DNA from: an uncultured Agathobacter sp.
GTDB taxonomy: Bacteria; Bacillota; Clostridia; Lachnospirales; Lachnospiraceae
Assembly (NCBI GenBank): GCA_910587655.1
Contig: CAJUND010000007.1
Span: 97,674 to 161,673, forward strand
DNA: 64,000 nucleotides
Direction: 5' to 3'
In this document: positions 33,151 through 40,965 of the stretch, piece by piece
Numbering within the stretch: position 1 is the first letter of the stretch
Layout of the letters: each line of letters opens with the position of its first letter
Position numbers and translations under genes: made by a program
Notes under the pieces: generated by a model
The model's database searches: none
Told to the model about the DNA's origin: nothing
The model's input: only the letters and a program-made list of their open reading frames with translations

Positions 33151-34542
33151 TTATAATTCGCAGTTGTTCACAGTTCTTGGGAACGGAATGACGTCACGGA
33201 TATTTGCCATGCCCGTCAGGTACATGACGCAGCGTTCAAATCCAAGCCCGAAGCCCGCATGCCTTGCTGAACCGTATTTCCGCAGGTCCAGATAAAAGCT
33301 GTAATCCTCCGCCTGCAGTCCAAGCTCCTGAATCCGTTCCAGCAGTTTGTCGTAATCATCCTCTCTCTGGCTTCCGCCGATAATCTCGCCGACGCCCGGA
33401 ACCAGACAGTCCACGGCAGCAACCGTTTTTCCGTCCTCATTAAGCTTCATGTAAAATGCCTTAATTTCCTTTGGATAGTCCGTAACAAAGACCGGACGCT
33501 TAAAATATTCCTCTGTCAGGTAACGCTCATGCTCCGTCTGCAGGTCGCAGCCCCAGGAAACCTTGTATTCAAACTTATGGTTATGCTTAGTCAGAATATT
33601 AACGGCTTCCGTGTAGGTCACGCGTGCAAATTCGTTTTCGACAACATTGTGCAGTCTGTCTAAAAGCCCGTTATCAACAAAACTGTTAAAAAACGCCATC
33701 TCATCCGGCGCATGCTCTAAAACATAGCTGATCACATATTTCAGCATACTCTCCGCCAGCATCATGTCATCCTGTAAATCCGCAAATGCAATCTCCGGCT
33801 CAATCATCCAGAATTCCGCCGCATGTCTCGTGGTATTGGAATTTTCTGCACGGAAGGTCGGACCGAAGGTATAAATATTTTTAAATGCCATCGCATAGGT
33901 TTCCCCGTTGAGCTGTCCGGAAACGGTAAGGTTCGTCGGCTTATGGAAAAAATCCCTGCTGTAATCAATGCTTCCGTCTGAGTTTTTCGGCGGATTCGTT
34001 AAATCCAGCGTCGTCACCTGGAACATCTCCCCTGCCCCTTCACAGTCGCTTCCGGTAATCAGCGGCGTATGCACATACACAAAATCACGCTCCTGGAAAA
34101 ATTTATGGATGGCATATGCGCAGAGTGAACGTACACGGAACACTGCTTCAAACGTATTTGTCCTCGGACGCAGGTGCGAAATGGTACGCAGGTATTCAAA
34201 GGTATGCCTTTTTTTCTGTAACGGGTAATCCGGGGATGAAGCACCCTCGACCGTCACAGACTTCGCCTGGATTTCAAACGGCTGTTTTGCCTCCGGTGTG
34301 GCCACAAGCTGTCCCCTTACGATAATTGCCGCACCCACATTGATTTTTCCGATTTCCTCATAGTTTGGAAGTCCGTCCGAATAAACCACCTGCACCGGCT
34401 CAAAAAAGGTTCCGTCATTGACCACAATAAACCCAAATTTTTTGGAATTGCGGTTGCTTCTCACCCAGCCGCCGATGGTTACTTCTTCGTTTTCATATTT
34501 TCCTGTGTTTTTAAAAATTTCCCTGATATTTGTTAATTCCAT
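33151..34542 (-). CDS. asnS: Asparaginyl-tRNA synthetase
   Basis: Class IIb synthetase, 463 residues. An N-terminal OB-fold anticodon domain ([18 protein letters not shown]) precedes the catalytic core, with motif 2 ([20 protein letters not shown]) and motif 3 ([20 protein letters not shown]). The insertion and the residues around NTTRHAAEF fit AsnRS rather than AspRS. Follows a trigger-factor-like lipoprotein gene by 37 bases. Confidence 0.96.
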   Translation of the reverse strand: MELTNIREIFKNTGKYENEEVTIGGWVRSNRNSKKFGFIVVNDGTFFEPVQVVYSDGLPNYEEIGKINVGAAIIVRGQLVATPEAKQPFEIQAKSVTVEGASSPDYPLQKKRHTFEYLRTISHLRPRTNTFEAVFRVRSLCAYAIHKFFQERDFVYVHTPLITGSDCEGAGEMFQVTTLDLTNPPKNSDGSIDYSRDFFHKPTNLTVSGQLNGETYAMAFKNIYTFGPTFRAENSNTTRHAAEFWMIEPEIAFADLQDDMMLAESMLKYVISYVLEHAPDEMAFFNSFVDNGLLDRLHNVVENEFARVTYTEAVNILTKHNHKFEYKVSWGCDLQTEHERYLTEEYFKRPVFVTDYPKEIKAFYMKLNEDGKTVAAVDCLVPGVGEIIGGSQREDDYDKLLERIQELGLQAEDYSFYLDLRKYGSARHAGFGLGFERCVMYLTGMANIRDVIPFPRTVNNCEL

Positions 34543-34579
34543 ACTGTTCCTCCTGCTAATTCAGACAGCTGCCCGTCTG

Positions 34580-35791
34580 CTACTGTTCTGTTTCCGTCTC
34601 TTTTTCCTTTTCAACCGTCACGTCCGCTTCCTCAACTACTTTGGAAAGCGCTGTATTTACACGGTACATCTGGCGGAGCATTTTCTCGCCGTTTTCTTTT
34701 TTGCCGTTGCCGTAATACTCATACACCGCGGTTTCATCTGCCATCTGTCCGTTTCCGGAATCAATGATATACTGGATAAATTCCTTAAAATCGTTTTCTT
34801 CCACCTGGATGTCTTCCAGATCTGCAATCCTGCCGAATACAAATTCCAGCTTAATGGTATCTTCCAGGTTCGTCCTCCAGGTTTCCTGTAAGGCTTCCAG
34901 TGTCGTGTCGTTTTCTTTCAGGTAATCATTCATGGTCTGACCGTCAGCCAGCGCGCCTTTTTCAAATCCAGCCTGGTATTCCGCAAGCCTTGCCTGCATA
35001 TATTCCTCCGGAATTTCCACTTCGCTTTCCCCTAAAATATATTTCTGGACTTCACTCAGGCTGGCCTGTGATTTGCTGTTTGCCGCCTGGTTTTCCAGTA
35101 CGTCGCGCACATATTTTTTAAGGTCGTCTTTGCTTTCCAGCTTTTCTTCTTTAAAAGCCTCTTTTACCATATCATCCGTGAGATTATCCATGGTTACGGG
35201 CTCGCAGATACTTTTTACTTTAATTTTAAATACCACCGGCTGTCCTGCCAGATCCGGGTTGTTCGGGTATTCTTCCGGAAACGTCACATTCGTTTCGATT
35301 TCCTCCCCGACCTTTGCGCCCGGCAGGTCCTTACAGAAACCGTCAATATACGGGGACTGGTTTGTCACATCCATATTATTTTTCACATCCAGCGTCACGT
35401 CCTCCGCGGTTCCGCCTTCAAATGCCACATCATCCTTGTACCCGCTGTAATCCACTTTGACGTAATCGTCTTCCTTTACAGTATCACGGTCCTTAATTTC
35501 TATTCCCGTCACCCCGTAATACGGCAGCAGTGAAAGAATACTGCTTTCCACCTGCTCGTCGCTTACGTCATAATCCCCGGTGATTGTCACTTTGACTCCC
35601 TTGTATTCCGGAAGTTTTTTCACCTGCTTTTCCAGATCAATATCAATATCCACACTTGCCGGGCCTTTGTAAGTTTCCTGCGCCTCCTGCGTACTGTCCT
35701 GCGTGTCCTTTTTTCCATCATCCTTGCCGCATGCACCGACAGACAAAACCATTGTCATGCCAAGTAACAGGGCCATCATTCTTTTTTTCAT
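34580..35791 (-). CDS. Lipoprotein with trigger-factor architecture (FKBP-type PPIase)
   Basis: 403-residue lipoprotein: signal peptide MKKRMMALLLGMTMVLSVGAC with the lipidated cysteine at 21, an N-terminal domain (about 50-100), an FKBP-type prolyl isomerase domain (about 105-200; VKVDYSGYKDDVAFEGGTAE), and a helical trigger-factor-like C-terminal domain. It is therefore an exported chaperone, probably taking the place of PrsA in folding secreted proteins. It resembles the cytoplasmic Tig encoded at 48652-49992 in domain order but lacks its ribosome-binding segment. Confidence 0.85.
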   Translation of the reverse strand: MKKRMMALLLGMTMVLSVGACGKDDGKKDTQDSTQEAQETYKGPASVDIDIDLEKQVKKLPEYKGVKVTITGDYDVSDEQVESSILSLLPYYGVTGIEIKDRDTVKEDDYVKVDYSGYKDDVAFEGGTAEDVTLDVKNNMDVTNQSPYIDGFCKDLPGAKVGEEIETNVTFPEEYPNNPDLAGQPVVFKIKVKSICEPVTMDNLTDDMVKEAFKEEKLESKDDLKKYVRDVLENQAANSKSQASLSEVQKYILGESEVEIPEEYMQARLAEYQAGFEKGALADGQTMNDYLKENDTTLEALQETWRTNLEDTIKLEFVFGRIADLEDIQVEENDFKEFIQYIIDSGNGQMADETAVYEYYGNGKKENGEKMLRQMYRVNTALSKVVEEADVTVEKEKETETEQ

Positions 35792-35841
35792 ATATTTATT
35801 CCTTTCCCGCCGTCTTCCTGCTTCCCGGACGGCTTCCCATT

Positions 35842-35870
35842 AACATACCACATATTTGCCGGAAATACAA
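35842..35870 (-). promoter_or_regulatory. Promoter of the lipoprotein/asnS unit
   Basis: TTGTAT (35865-35870), 17-base spacer, TATGTT (35842-35847) on the minus strand. Confidence 0.55.
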
Positions 35871-35879
35871 TTATTCACA

Positions 35880-35908
35880 TTGATTTTTCACACAATATTT
35901 GCTAAAAT
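35880..35908 (+). promoter_or_regulatory. Promoter of the 173-residue membrane protein
   Basis: TTGATT (35880-35885), 17-base spacer, TAAAAT (35903-35908) on the plus strand, 60 bases upstream of the GTG start. A second TTGACA at 35911 has no matching -10. Confidence 0.55.
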
Positions 35909-35968
35909 GGTTGACAGTGGTAAATCGGACAGGTTTGCCGACAGTATTTATTTTAGGAGGAATCCATC

Positions 35969-36490
35969 GTGAGTAAAGTTGGTATTGTAATGTTAATTAT
36001 ACTCGCCGTATTACTGGTGGCTATGATTGTACTGTACTTCCTTGGAAAGAAGGCACAGAAGAGAAAAGAAGAGCAGGATGAACAGATAAAGGCAGCGGCA
36101 CAGACCGTATCCATGCTGATTATTGACAAAAAACGAATGCGGCTGAAAGACGCCGGACTTCCCGCACAGGTCATGGGACAGACCTCAAAGTTTATGCAGC
36201 GCGCCAAACTCCCGATTGTAAAGGCCAAAGTCGGTCCGAAAGTTATGACACTGATTGCAGACGAACAGATTTTTGAAGATATTCCGGTAAAAAAAGAAGT
36301 CAAAGCTTCCGTCAGCGGTCTGTATATTACAGATATCCGCGGTCTGCGCGGTCCGCTTGAAAAACAGCCGGAAAAGAAAAAAGGTTTCCGCGCAAAACTC
36401 CAGGCAAAATACAGGGATGCAAATGCAAAGCTGGAAGCAGCTAAAAAAGAAGAGGCAGCAAATGCCGGAAAAAAGAAGAAAAAGAAATAA
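35969..36490 (+). CDS. Single-pass membrane protein, unknown
   Basis: 173 residues from a GTG start behind TAGGAGG. One N-terminal transmembrane helix (about 5-26), then a basic, charged cytoplasmic part with a small globular segment (about 45-125, containing QVMGQTSKFMQRAKLPIVKAKVG and DIRGLRGP in its middle) and a Lys/Ala-rich tail ending in six lysines. No family recognised. It is a lone plus-strand gene in this part of the window with its own promoter and terminator. Confidence 0.75.
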   Translation: MSKVGIVMLIILAVLLVAMIVLYFLGKKAQKRKEEQDEQIKAAAQTVSMLIIDKKRMRLKDAGLPAQVMGQTSKFMQRAKLPIVKAKVGPKVMTLIADEQIFEDIPVKKEVKASVSGLYITDIRGLRGPLEKQPEKKKGFRAKLQAKYRDANAKLEAAKKEEAANAGKKKKKK

Positions 36491-36498
36491 ACACAGAT

Positions 36499-36536
36499 GC
36501 CGTCTCCGTATAATACGGAGGCGGTCTTTTTATTTT
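36499..36536 (+). terminator. Intrinsic terminator after the 173-residue membrane protein
   Basis: GCCGTCTCCGTA and TACGGAGGCGGT form a 12-bp stem with a 3-base loop, followed by CTTTTTATTTT. Confidence 0.88.
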
Positions 36537-36539
36537 GGA

Positions 36540-36995
36540 TTACACAGAATGTTCCAGATGGAACTGTCCGCTTCCCTGCGCCTGCGCCTGCAGCCTGATA
36601 TGGCAGTTTGAAACATGTTCGTTGTTTATGTCAAGCGCATATTCCACTTCCACGGTAATTTCATCGTCGGTTTCGTGAATGTCCACATAGTATGCATCAA
36701 TTCCAACCATCAGGTTTCCAAAAGGCGTATAATAATAAGTAACATTTTTTTTGTTTCGTTCAAAGAGCATATGTACGCTCACCCCGCCTTTTTTAATCAG
36801 TTCCATCCGGTTTTCGGAAACCTTGACCATATTTTTTATGTTTTCCTGCAGGCCTTCCATCACTTCCTCATAAATAAAGTAATGTTTGCCGTTTTTAAAA
36901 TAGTATACTCCCGGCGATATGGTTTCAACTGTATCATTCTGGCCTTCCGGCGTATTCTGCAGTCCCCGGACAGACACCAGTACTTCTTTTGTCAT
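36540..36995 (-). CDS. DUF1934 beta-barrel protein
   Basis: 151-residue soluble protein of the DUF1934 family (lipocalin-like small beta-barrel), function unknown. It starts with VLVSVRGLQ, has the YYFKNGKHYFIYEE strand pair and alternating hydrophobic strands to the end. The stop lies just past the terminator of the convergent gene. Confidence 0.8.
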   Translation of the reverse strand: MTKEVLVSVRGLQNTPEGQNDTVETISPGVYYFKNGKHYFIYEEVMEGLQENIKNMVKVSENRMELIKKGGVSVHMLFERNKKNVTYYYTPFGNLMVGIDAYYVDIHETDDEITVEVEYALDINNEHVSNCHIRLQAQAQGSGQFHLEHSV

Positions 36996-37033
36996 AACAT
37001 TCCCCTTTGCTTTTTACGGCTATGATAACCGTT

Positions 37034-37666
37034 TTAATGAAAATATTCAAGAAATTTCAGCCTGAGCCGGATTTTTCCCGAATTAAAAACGTCCGCATAT
37101 TCGGCAGGCGTCAGCACTTCCTGCAGCTTTTCGTCTGCCTCGTCCTCCACAACTTCGTAAACGCTTCCCTGAAAACACATATTCGGATAAAGCACGCACC
37201 ACCAGTTGTGTCCGCCGCCTTCGCCGAGCGTAACCTGCAGCGCTTCATACTCGCCCTCCGGAAATGTATATTCCCCGTAGGTTTTTTCCGGAAAATCCAC
37301 TTTTGCAAGCTTTGCACTGGCGCCGTAGGAAAATCCGTTTTCCTTTAATATCCGCTCTGCGGTTTCTGTGATTTCATCCATATGCTCCAGGACAACCGCC
37401 TCGGTATCCGGCAGTCCTTCGGAATCTTTTAATTTTTTCTGCATCAGGTTTCCAATCTCATCACGCACCTTAAGCTTGATACTCTGGTCTTTTTCACTGT
37501 CGCTGTTTGCCAGGATATGGAAACGCAGAATCTTCTGCGCAATTTCCGGCTGCAGGGGGTCATGTCCCGCCATTTTTTTTCCTGCTGCATAAATGCACAT
37601 TGCCGCTGCAAGGATTCCGGTAAACAGTACTGCTGCACAAATGATGGATATGTATTTTCTTTTCAT
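37034..37666 (-). CDS. spoIIR: Stage II sporulation protein R
   Basis: Secreted forespore signal that activates SpoIIGA, and so pro-sigma-E processing, in the mother cell. 210 residues with an N-terminal membrane/signal helix (about 5-27) and the family core LRFHILANSDSEKDQSIKLKVRDE (split: LRFHILANSDSEKDQ then SIKLKVRDE), plus GHNWWCVLYPNMCF near the C-terminus. Length and core match SpoIIR. Confidence 0.93.
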   Translation of the reverse strand: MKRKYISIICAAVLFTGILAAAMCIYAAGKKMAGHDPLQPEIAQKILRFHILANSDSEKDQSIKLKVRDEIGNLMQKKLKDSEGLPDTEAVVLEHMDEITETAERILKENGFSYGASAKLAKVDFPEKTYGEYTFPEGEYEALQVTLGEGGGHNWWCVLYPNMCFQGSVYEVVEDEADEKLQEVLTPAEYADVFNSGKIRLRLKFLEYFH

Positions 37667-37707
37667 TTCAGGTATTCTCCTTTTTCATTTCATAAACTGA
37701 TACTAAG

Positions 37708-37737
37708 AAGAATACCCCGTCTGTTCCGCCTTATTCA
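37708..37737 (-). promoter_or_regulatory. Possible forespore (sigma-F/G) promoter of spoIIR
   Basis: TGAATA (37732-37737), 17-base spacer, TATTCTT (37708-37714) on the minus strand. The -35 matches the forespore consensus exactly, the -10 only partly. Confidence 0.3.
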
Positions 37738-37742
37738 AAAAA

Positions 37743-38237
37743 TTACAGTTTATTTTTTTCTGTCTCCAGTTTTTCTTCCATAAGACTGTAAATACGGTCA
37801 ATATCGGTATAAAAAAGAGAAATGCCGCGTTTATGAAGACGGAGGTTGTATTTAAGATTATCAGCAATCAGTTTTGATGTAGCGTTATGCAGGGAAAGCG
37901 GTTTCCCCTTACTTGTATGTATATGATCAAAATAATCCGCAGTCGCCGGAAACGCATTTTGAATCAGAAATGCCGCATCCCAGCCATTACATTTACCTAA
38001 AACAATCTTTGTACATTTTTTATATCTTTCTACCTGACTGCTATAGATTCTTTTATATTTTTCAAATTTAGAACTTACAGGAATCATCCAGTAAATAGCG
38101 GAAATTTGTGAATCCTGCACGGCAAGAAAATGCGGTCTGTAATTACCGTTCTCTTTGTTTGCCATCAGTGCACCATCCCGTATTTCCTCAAAAAAGATGT
38201 CTTTGATGTGATAATAATATCCTGACTGTATATTCAT
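37743..38237 (-). CDS. Type III toxin-antitoxin toxin, CptN-like (ToxN/AbiQ superfamily)
   Basis: 164-residue endoribonuclease-type toxin, expected to cut RNA until bound by its RNA antitoxin. The sequence fits the CptN group: an N-terminal beta-rich part (GYYYHIKDIFFEEI), RPHFLAVQDSQISAIYWMIP, VSSKFEKYKRIYSSQVERY, CTKIVLGKCNGWDAAFLIQN and FPATADYFDHI, with a helical C-terminus. The ribosome-binding site AAGGAGA directly follows a terminator, and two 49-base repeats lie just upstream in the same orientation. That order (promoter, repeats, terminator, toxin) is diagnostic of type III systems. Confidence 0.88.
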   Translation of the reverse strand: MNIQSGYYYHIKDIFFEEIRDGALMANKENGNYRPHFLAVQDSQISAIYWMIPVSSKFEKYKRIYSSQVERYKKCTKIVLGKCNGWDAAFLIQNAFPATADYFDHIHTSKGKPLSLHNATSKLIADNLKYNLRLHKRGISLFYTDIDRIYSLMEEKLETEKNKL

Positions 38238-38256
38238 TTTTCTCCTTAGTAAAAAT

Positions 38257-38275
38257 CCCCGCCATTATGGCGGGG
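38257..38275 (-). terminator. Attenuating terminator between antitoxin RNA and toxin
   Basis: CCCCGCC and GGCGGGG form a 7-bp stem closed further by A-T pairs (CCATTATGG), followed on the minus strand by ATTTTT and, at once, the toxin's AAGGAGA. In type III systems such a terminator sets the antitoxin-to-toxin ratio. Confidence 0.88.
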
Positions 38276-38284
38276 ACAAATGTT

Positions 38285-38385
38285 CGCACCGAATAACTTA
38301 TATCCCGCACCATCGGTAAGCGGGAACATTTGACGCACTGAATAATTTATACCCCGCACCATCAGTAAGCGGCAGCATTTTCTAT
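38285..38385 (-). ncRNA. Antitoxin RNA, two tandem 49-base repeats (CptI-like)
   Basis: Units at 38285-38333 and 38334-38382 differ at about ten positions. Each contains CCCGC...GCGGG-type complementary arms around ACCATCGGTAA / ACCATCAGTAA, and the unit ends A-rich, as expected of pseudoknotted antitoxins cut out by the toxin. Transcription would begin near 38385. A partial third unit merges into the terminator. Unlike a CRISPR, there are no spacers. Confidence 0.82.
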
Positions 38386-38391
38386 ACGTTT

Positions 38392-38420
38392 ATTATACAC
38401 AAAATTACTGAAAATAGCAA
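38392..38420 (-). promoter_or_regulatory. Promoter of the toxin-antitoxin locus
   Basis: TTGCTA (38415-38420), 17-base spacer, TATAAT (38392-38397) on the minus strand, placing the start point at the first repeat. Confidence 0.75.
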
Positions 38421-38437
38421 TGGCTTATAACGGAAAA

Positions 38438-39112
38438 TTACTCCTGCCCCTGTATAATCTCCTTCACCGCCGCCGCCTGGTTTGCAACATGCTCATGCAT
38501 TGCCCCGCTGGCTTTTTTGGCATCGTGGTTCTTTACGCCTTCCACAATCGCCTCATGCTCTGCAATCAGCACCGGATAGTTTTTGGGATTTTTGATGTAT
38601 TCCACACGGTAACGGTATACCTGTTCCCGCAGGTTGTTTAACATGGACACCAGCTTCGGATTTCCTGTCGCCTCATAAATAATATCATGAAAAAGCACAT
38701 CGGATTCTGCAATTTTTTTCAGGTCCCCGCTCTTTGTATTCGACTCAAATTCCTCCTTTACCGCAATCAGTTTTTTAAGCTGCTCATCGGTAATTTTTTC
38801 GCAGGCAATACGCACCGCAAGCTCGTCAAGCGCTTCCCGGATTTCCAGAACATCTTCCATGTCCTTAAGGGTCATCTTTGCGACCTCCGCCCCTTTTCTC
38901 GGCATTGTCACAGCCAGCCCCTCCTGCTCCAGCATACGGATTGCCTCACGGATCGGGGTACGGCTTACGCCAAGCTTTGCAGCAAGCTGCAGCTCCATCA
39001 GACGCTCTCCCGGTTTTAAATCCCCCTTTAAAATCGCCTCCCGCAGCGTATGAAACACCACATCACGAAGCGGCAGATATGCGTTCATATTCAGCGTAAG
39101 ATCATCTGTCAT
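38438..39112 (-). CDS. GntR/FadR-family transcriptional regulator
   Basis: 224-residue DNA-binding protein. Residues about 10-75 are the GntR winged helix (ILKGDLKPGERLMELQLAAK and GVSRTPIREAIRMLEQEGL as separate segments). The C-terminal FCD domain (about 90-220) has metal-binding-type residues Asp (SDVLFHDIIY), His (EHEAIVEG) and His (MHEHVANQ). The start at 39112 has AGGAGG at 39121-39126. It follows ispE by 33 bases and may regulate this unit through the TTGTATACAA palindrome upstream of ispE. The effector is not known. Confidence 0.9.
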   Translation of the reverse strand: MTDDLTLNMNAYLPLRDVVFHTLREAILKGDLKPGERLMELQLAAKLGVSRTPIREAIRMLEQEGLAVTMPRKGAEVAKMTLKDMEDVLEIREALDELAVRIACEKITDEQLKKLIAVKEEFESNTKSGDLKKIAESDVLFHDIIYEATGNPKLVSMLNNLREQVYRYRVEYIKNPKNYPVLIAEHEAIVEGVKNHDAKKASGAMHEHVANQAAAVKEIIQGQE

Positions 39113-39145
39113 AATTGTACCTCCTAATCGCAAAGCTTTTATCCA

Positions 39146-40021
39146 TTATTTTCTCCGGTTATTATAAATCGTGGTAAGGTAAACCTGTCTTGCCAGCCCG
39201 GACTCTCGCATGTCCTTTCTGGCACGTTTTGCGGTTTCATTATCCGCAAACAGTCCGAATACCGTAGGACCGCTCCCGCTCATCATCGCTGCTTTTGCCC
39301 CGGAAGCCAGCATGCGTTCCTTAATCTGTGCAATCACCGGATAACTGGGAACTGTCACTGATTCCAGTACATTTCCCATGTTTTTACAGATTCCGTCAAA
39401 ATCTTTTTTTCTGATGTCAGTAATCAGCGCATGGATATCAGGGTGTACTGTTGATTCATCCAGCTTTAAATTCTGGTAAACAAATTTCGTTGACACAGAA
39501 ACGGACGGCTTGGCAATTAAAACCGGACACCGGACCATCGGCGGAAGGGAGGAAAGCTCCTCCCCGATTCCCTCTGCAAGCGCGGTTCCGCGCATCAGGC
39601 AGTACGGCACGTCCGCACCAATCGTTACTCCCCGCTCCATCAGCTCCCTGATGCTTAATCCCAATCCAAACAGGCGGTTCATGCCGTAAAGCATTGCCGC
39701 TGCATCCGTGCTTCCCCCTGCCAGTCCTGCCGCAACCGGAATCCGTTTAAAAAGTTCCACGGTAACACCTTTCGTAATCCCATACTCCTCCATTAACAGT
39801 TTTCCGGCCTTATAAACAAGATTATTCTCATTTACTGGTAAAAATGAAAGGTTGGAACGAATCTGTATTCCGGGTGTACTGCTTTTTCTGACAGAAAGCA
39901 TGTCATACAGATGGATGGTCTGCATCACCATACGCACTTCATGATAGCCGTCATCCCTTTTTCTTACAACATCCAGTCCCAGATTTATTTTTGCCAGCGC
40001 TTTCAGCGTAATCTCATTCAT
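39146..40021 (-). CDS. ispE: 4-diphosphocytidyl-2-C-methyl-D-erythritol kinase
   Basis: GHMP kinase of the MEP isoprenoid pathway, which phosphorylates CDP-methylerythritol. 291 residues with ALAKINLGLDVVRKRDDGYH at the N-terminus, the ATP loop PVAAGLAGGSTDAAAML and the third GHMP motif MMSGSGPTVFGLF. The ispE-GntR pair has its own promoter with palindromic sites. Confidence 0.96.
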   Translation of the reverse strand: MNEITLKALAKINLGLDVVRKRDDGYHEVRMVMQTIHLYDMLSVRKSSTPGIQIRSNLSFLPVNENNLVYKAGKLLMEEYGITKGVTVELFKRIPVAAGLAGGSTDAAAMLYGMNRLFGLGLSIRELMERGVTIGADVPYCLMRGTALAEGIGEELSSLPPMVRCPVLIAKPSVSVSTKFVYQNLKLDESTVHPDIHALITDIRKKDFDGICKNMGNVLESVTVPSYPVIAQIKERMLASGAKAAMMSGSGPTVFGLFADNETAKRARKDMRESGLARQVYLTTIYNNRRK

Positions 40022-40039
40022 GATTGTTCCCTCTGTATT

Positions 40040-40080
40040 TTGTATACAACGATTGTATCACAAAAAATACAATCGGTCAA
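40040..40080 (-). promoter_or_regulatory. ispE promoter with two palindromes, probable GntR operators
   Basis: TTGACC (40075-40080), 17-base spacer, TACAAT (40052-40057) on the minus strand. A 9-bp perfect inverted repeat (CGATTGTAT at 40050-40058, ATACAATCG at 40067-40075) spans the promoter, and the 10-base palindrome TTGTATACAA (40040-40049) sits at the start point. TTGTATACAA is typical of FadR-type GntR sites. Confidence 0.65.
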
Positions 40081-40106
40081 TTTTTCGCCGCTGGTTTTCC
40101 ACCGGA

Positions 40107-40955
40107 TTATCTGAAAAGTTTTCCATAAAAAAACTGTTCCTGAAATGAAATATCCCCCAGAATCCTCTCATCAGAAACATCCTCTCCATCCAGCGACACA
40201 ATCCATTTATCCTCCACATCATTAAAACGGTGGTAAACGGCAATCACTTTTCCGGTAAACTCGGTAATCGGTCCGTCTGTTCCAAACACGTATACGTCCT
40301 GCTCGTCCCCGTCCCCCGCGGTAATTCCCGGAATATATCCATAATTGAGCGGATATACCATGTCCGGATGCTTCGGATGCCTGCTGCCAGACGGACGGTC
40401 AATTGTTCCGGATACCGTCTTTCCAATGATACTGCTGTAATCCTTTTCTTCCGTTTCAAATGCACAGAAAAAATAATCCAGTGTTTCCACAAATTCCCCC
40501 GCATCATACAGGGATTTTATTTCCTCTTCCGTCATCCATTTACAGTCAGAGGATTCATCCGTTGTCGCGGCATCAAATGTCAGTTCACCGTCATAGGAAA
40601 AAAGCCACACATCCATCAGATCGTTAAATGTTTTCCCGTCAAAGCTGTTCCGGATTTTAGAAAAAACGAGCGTTCCCTTATCAGCCGACAGGTCAATCCC
40701 AACCTCTTCCTTTACCTCCCGTATGGCTCCTTCCACACTGCTTTCCCCAAACAGTACGGAACCGCCCGGACATTCCCATTTAAGCGGATAAGTCGGCCGG
40801 TCGGCAGCACGCCGGGCGATTACATATTCCCCCCTGCTGTTTTTTATCCATACATGAACGGCAAGATGATAATATCCACTGGGAATTTCCTCCCCCCTGG
40901 TATGTTCCAGTCCCGTTCGTTCCCGGTATTTTGTATACAAATCCCATTTTTCCAT
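40107..40955 (-). CDS. NUDIX hydrolase fused to an inorganic-pyrophosphatase-like domain
   Basis: 282 residues, cytoplasmic. The N-terminal half is a NUDIX domain (about 25-165) with a near-canonical box: GGSVLFGESSVEGAIREV then KEEVGIDL. The C-terminal half (about 175-282) resembles a small pyrophosphatase-like domain found alone in Clostridia: TVSGTIDRPSGSRHPKHPD, YPLNYGYIPGI, DGDEQDVYVFG. The substrate is probably a nucleoside diphosphate derivative. The start (40955 or 40958) is coupled to the zinc permease stop. A second TTGTATACAA lies at 40931-40940 inside the 5' end. Confidence 0.82.
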   Translation of the reverse strand: MEKWDLYTKYRERTGLEHTRGEEIPSGYYHLAVHVWIKNSRGEYVIARRAADRPTYPLKWECPGGSVLFGESSVEGAIREVKEEVGIDLSADKGTLVFSKIRNSFDGKTFNDLMDVWLFSYDGELTFDAATTDESSDCKWMTEEEIKSLYDAGEFVETLDYFFCAFETEEKDYSSIIGKTVSGTIDRPSGSRHPKHPDMVYPLNYGYIPGITAGDGDEQDVYVFGTDGPITEFTGKVIAVYHRFNDVEDKWIVSLDGEDVSDERILGDISFQEQFFYGKLFR

Positions 40956-40965
40956 CATTGTCCCC

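Noticed and set aside
38285..38382. Tandem repeats as a possible CRISPR array
   Set aside because: There are only two directly abutting 49-base units with no spacers and no cas genes; the toxin ORF, promoter and terminator identify a type III antitoxin.
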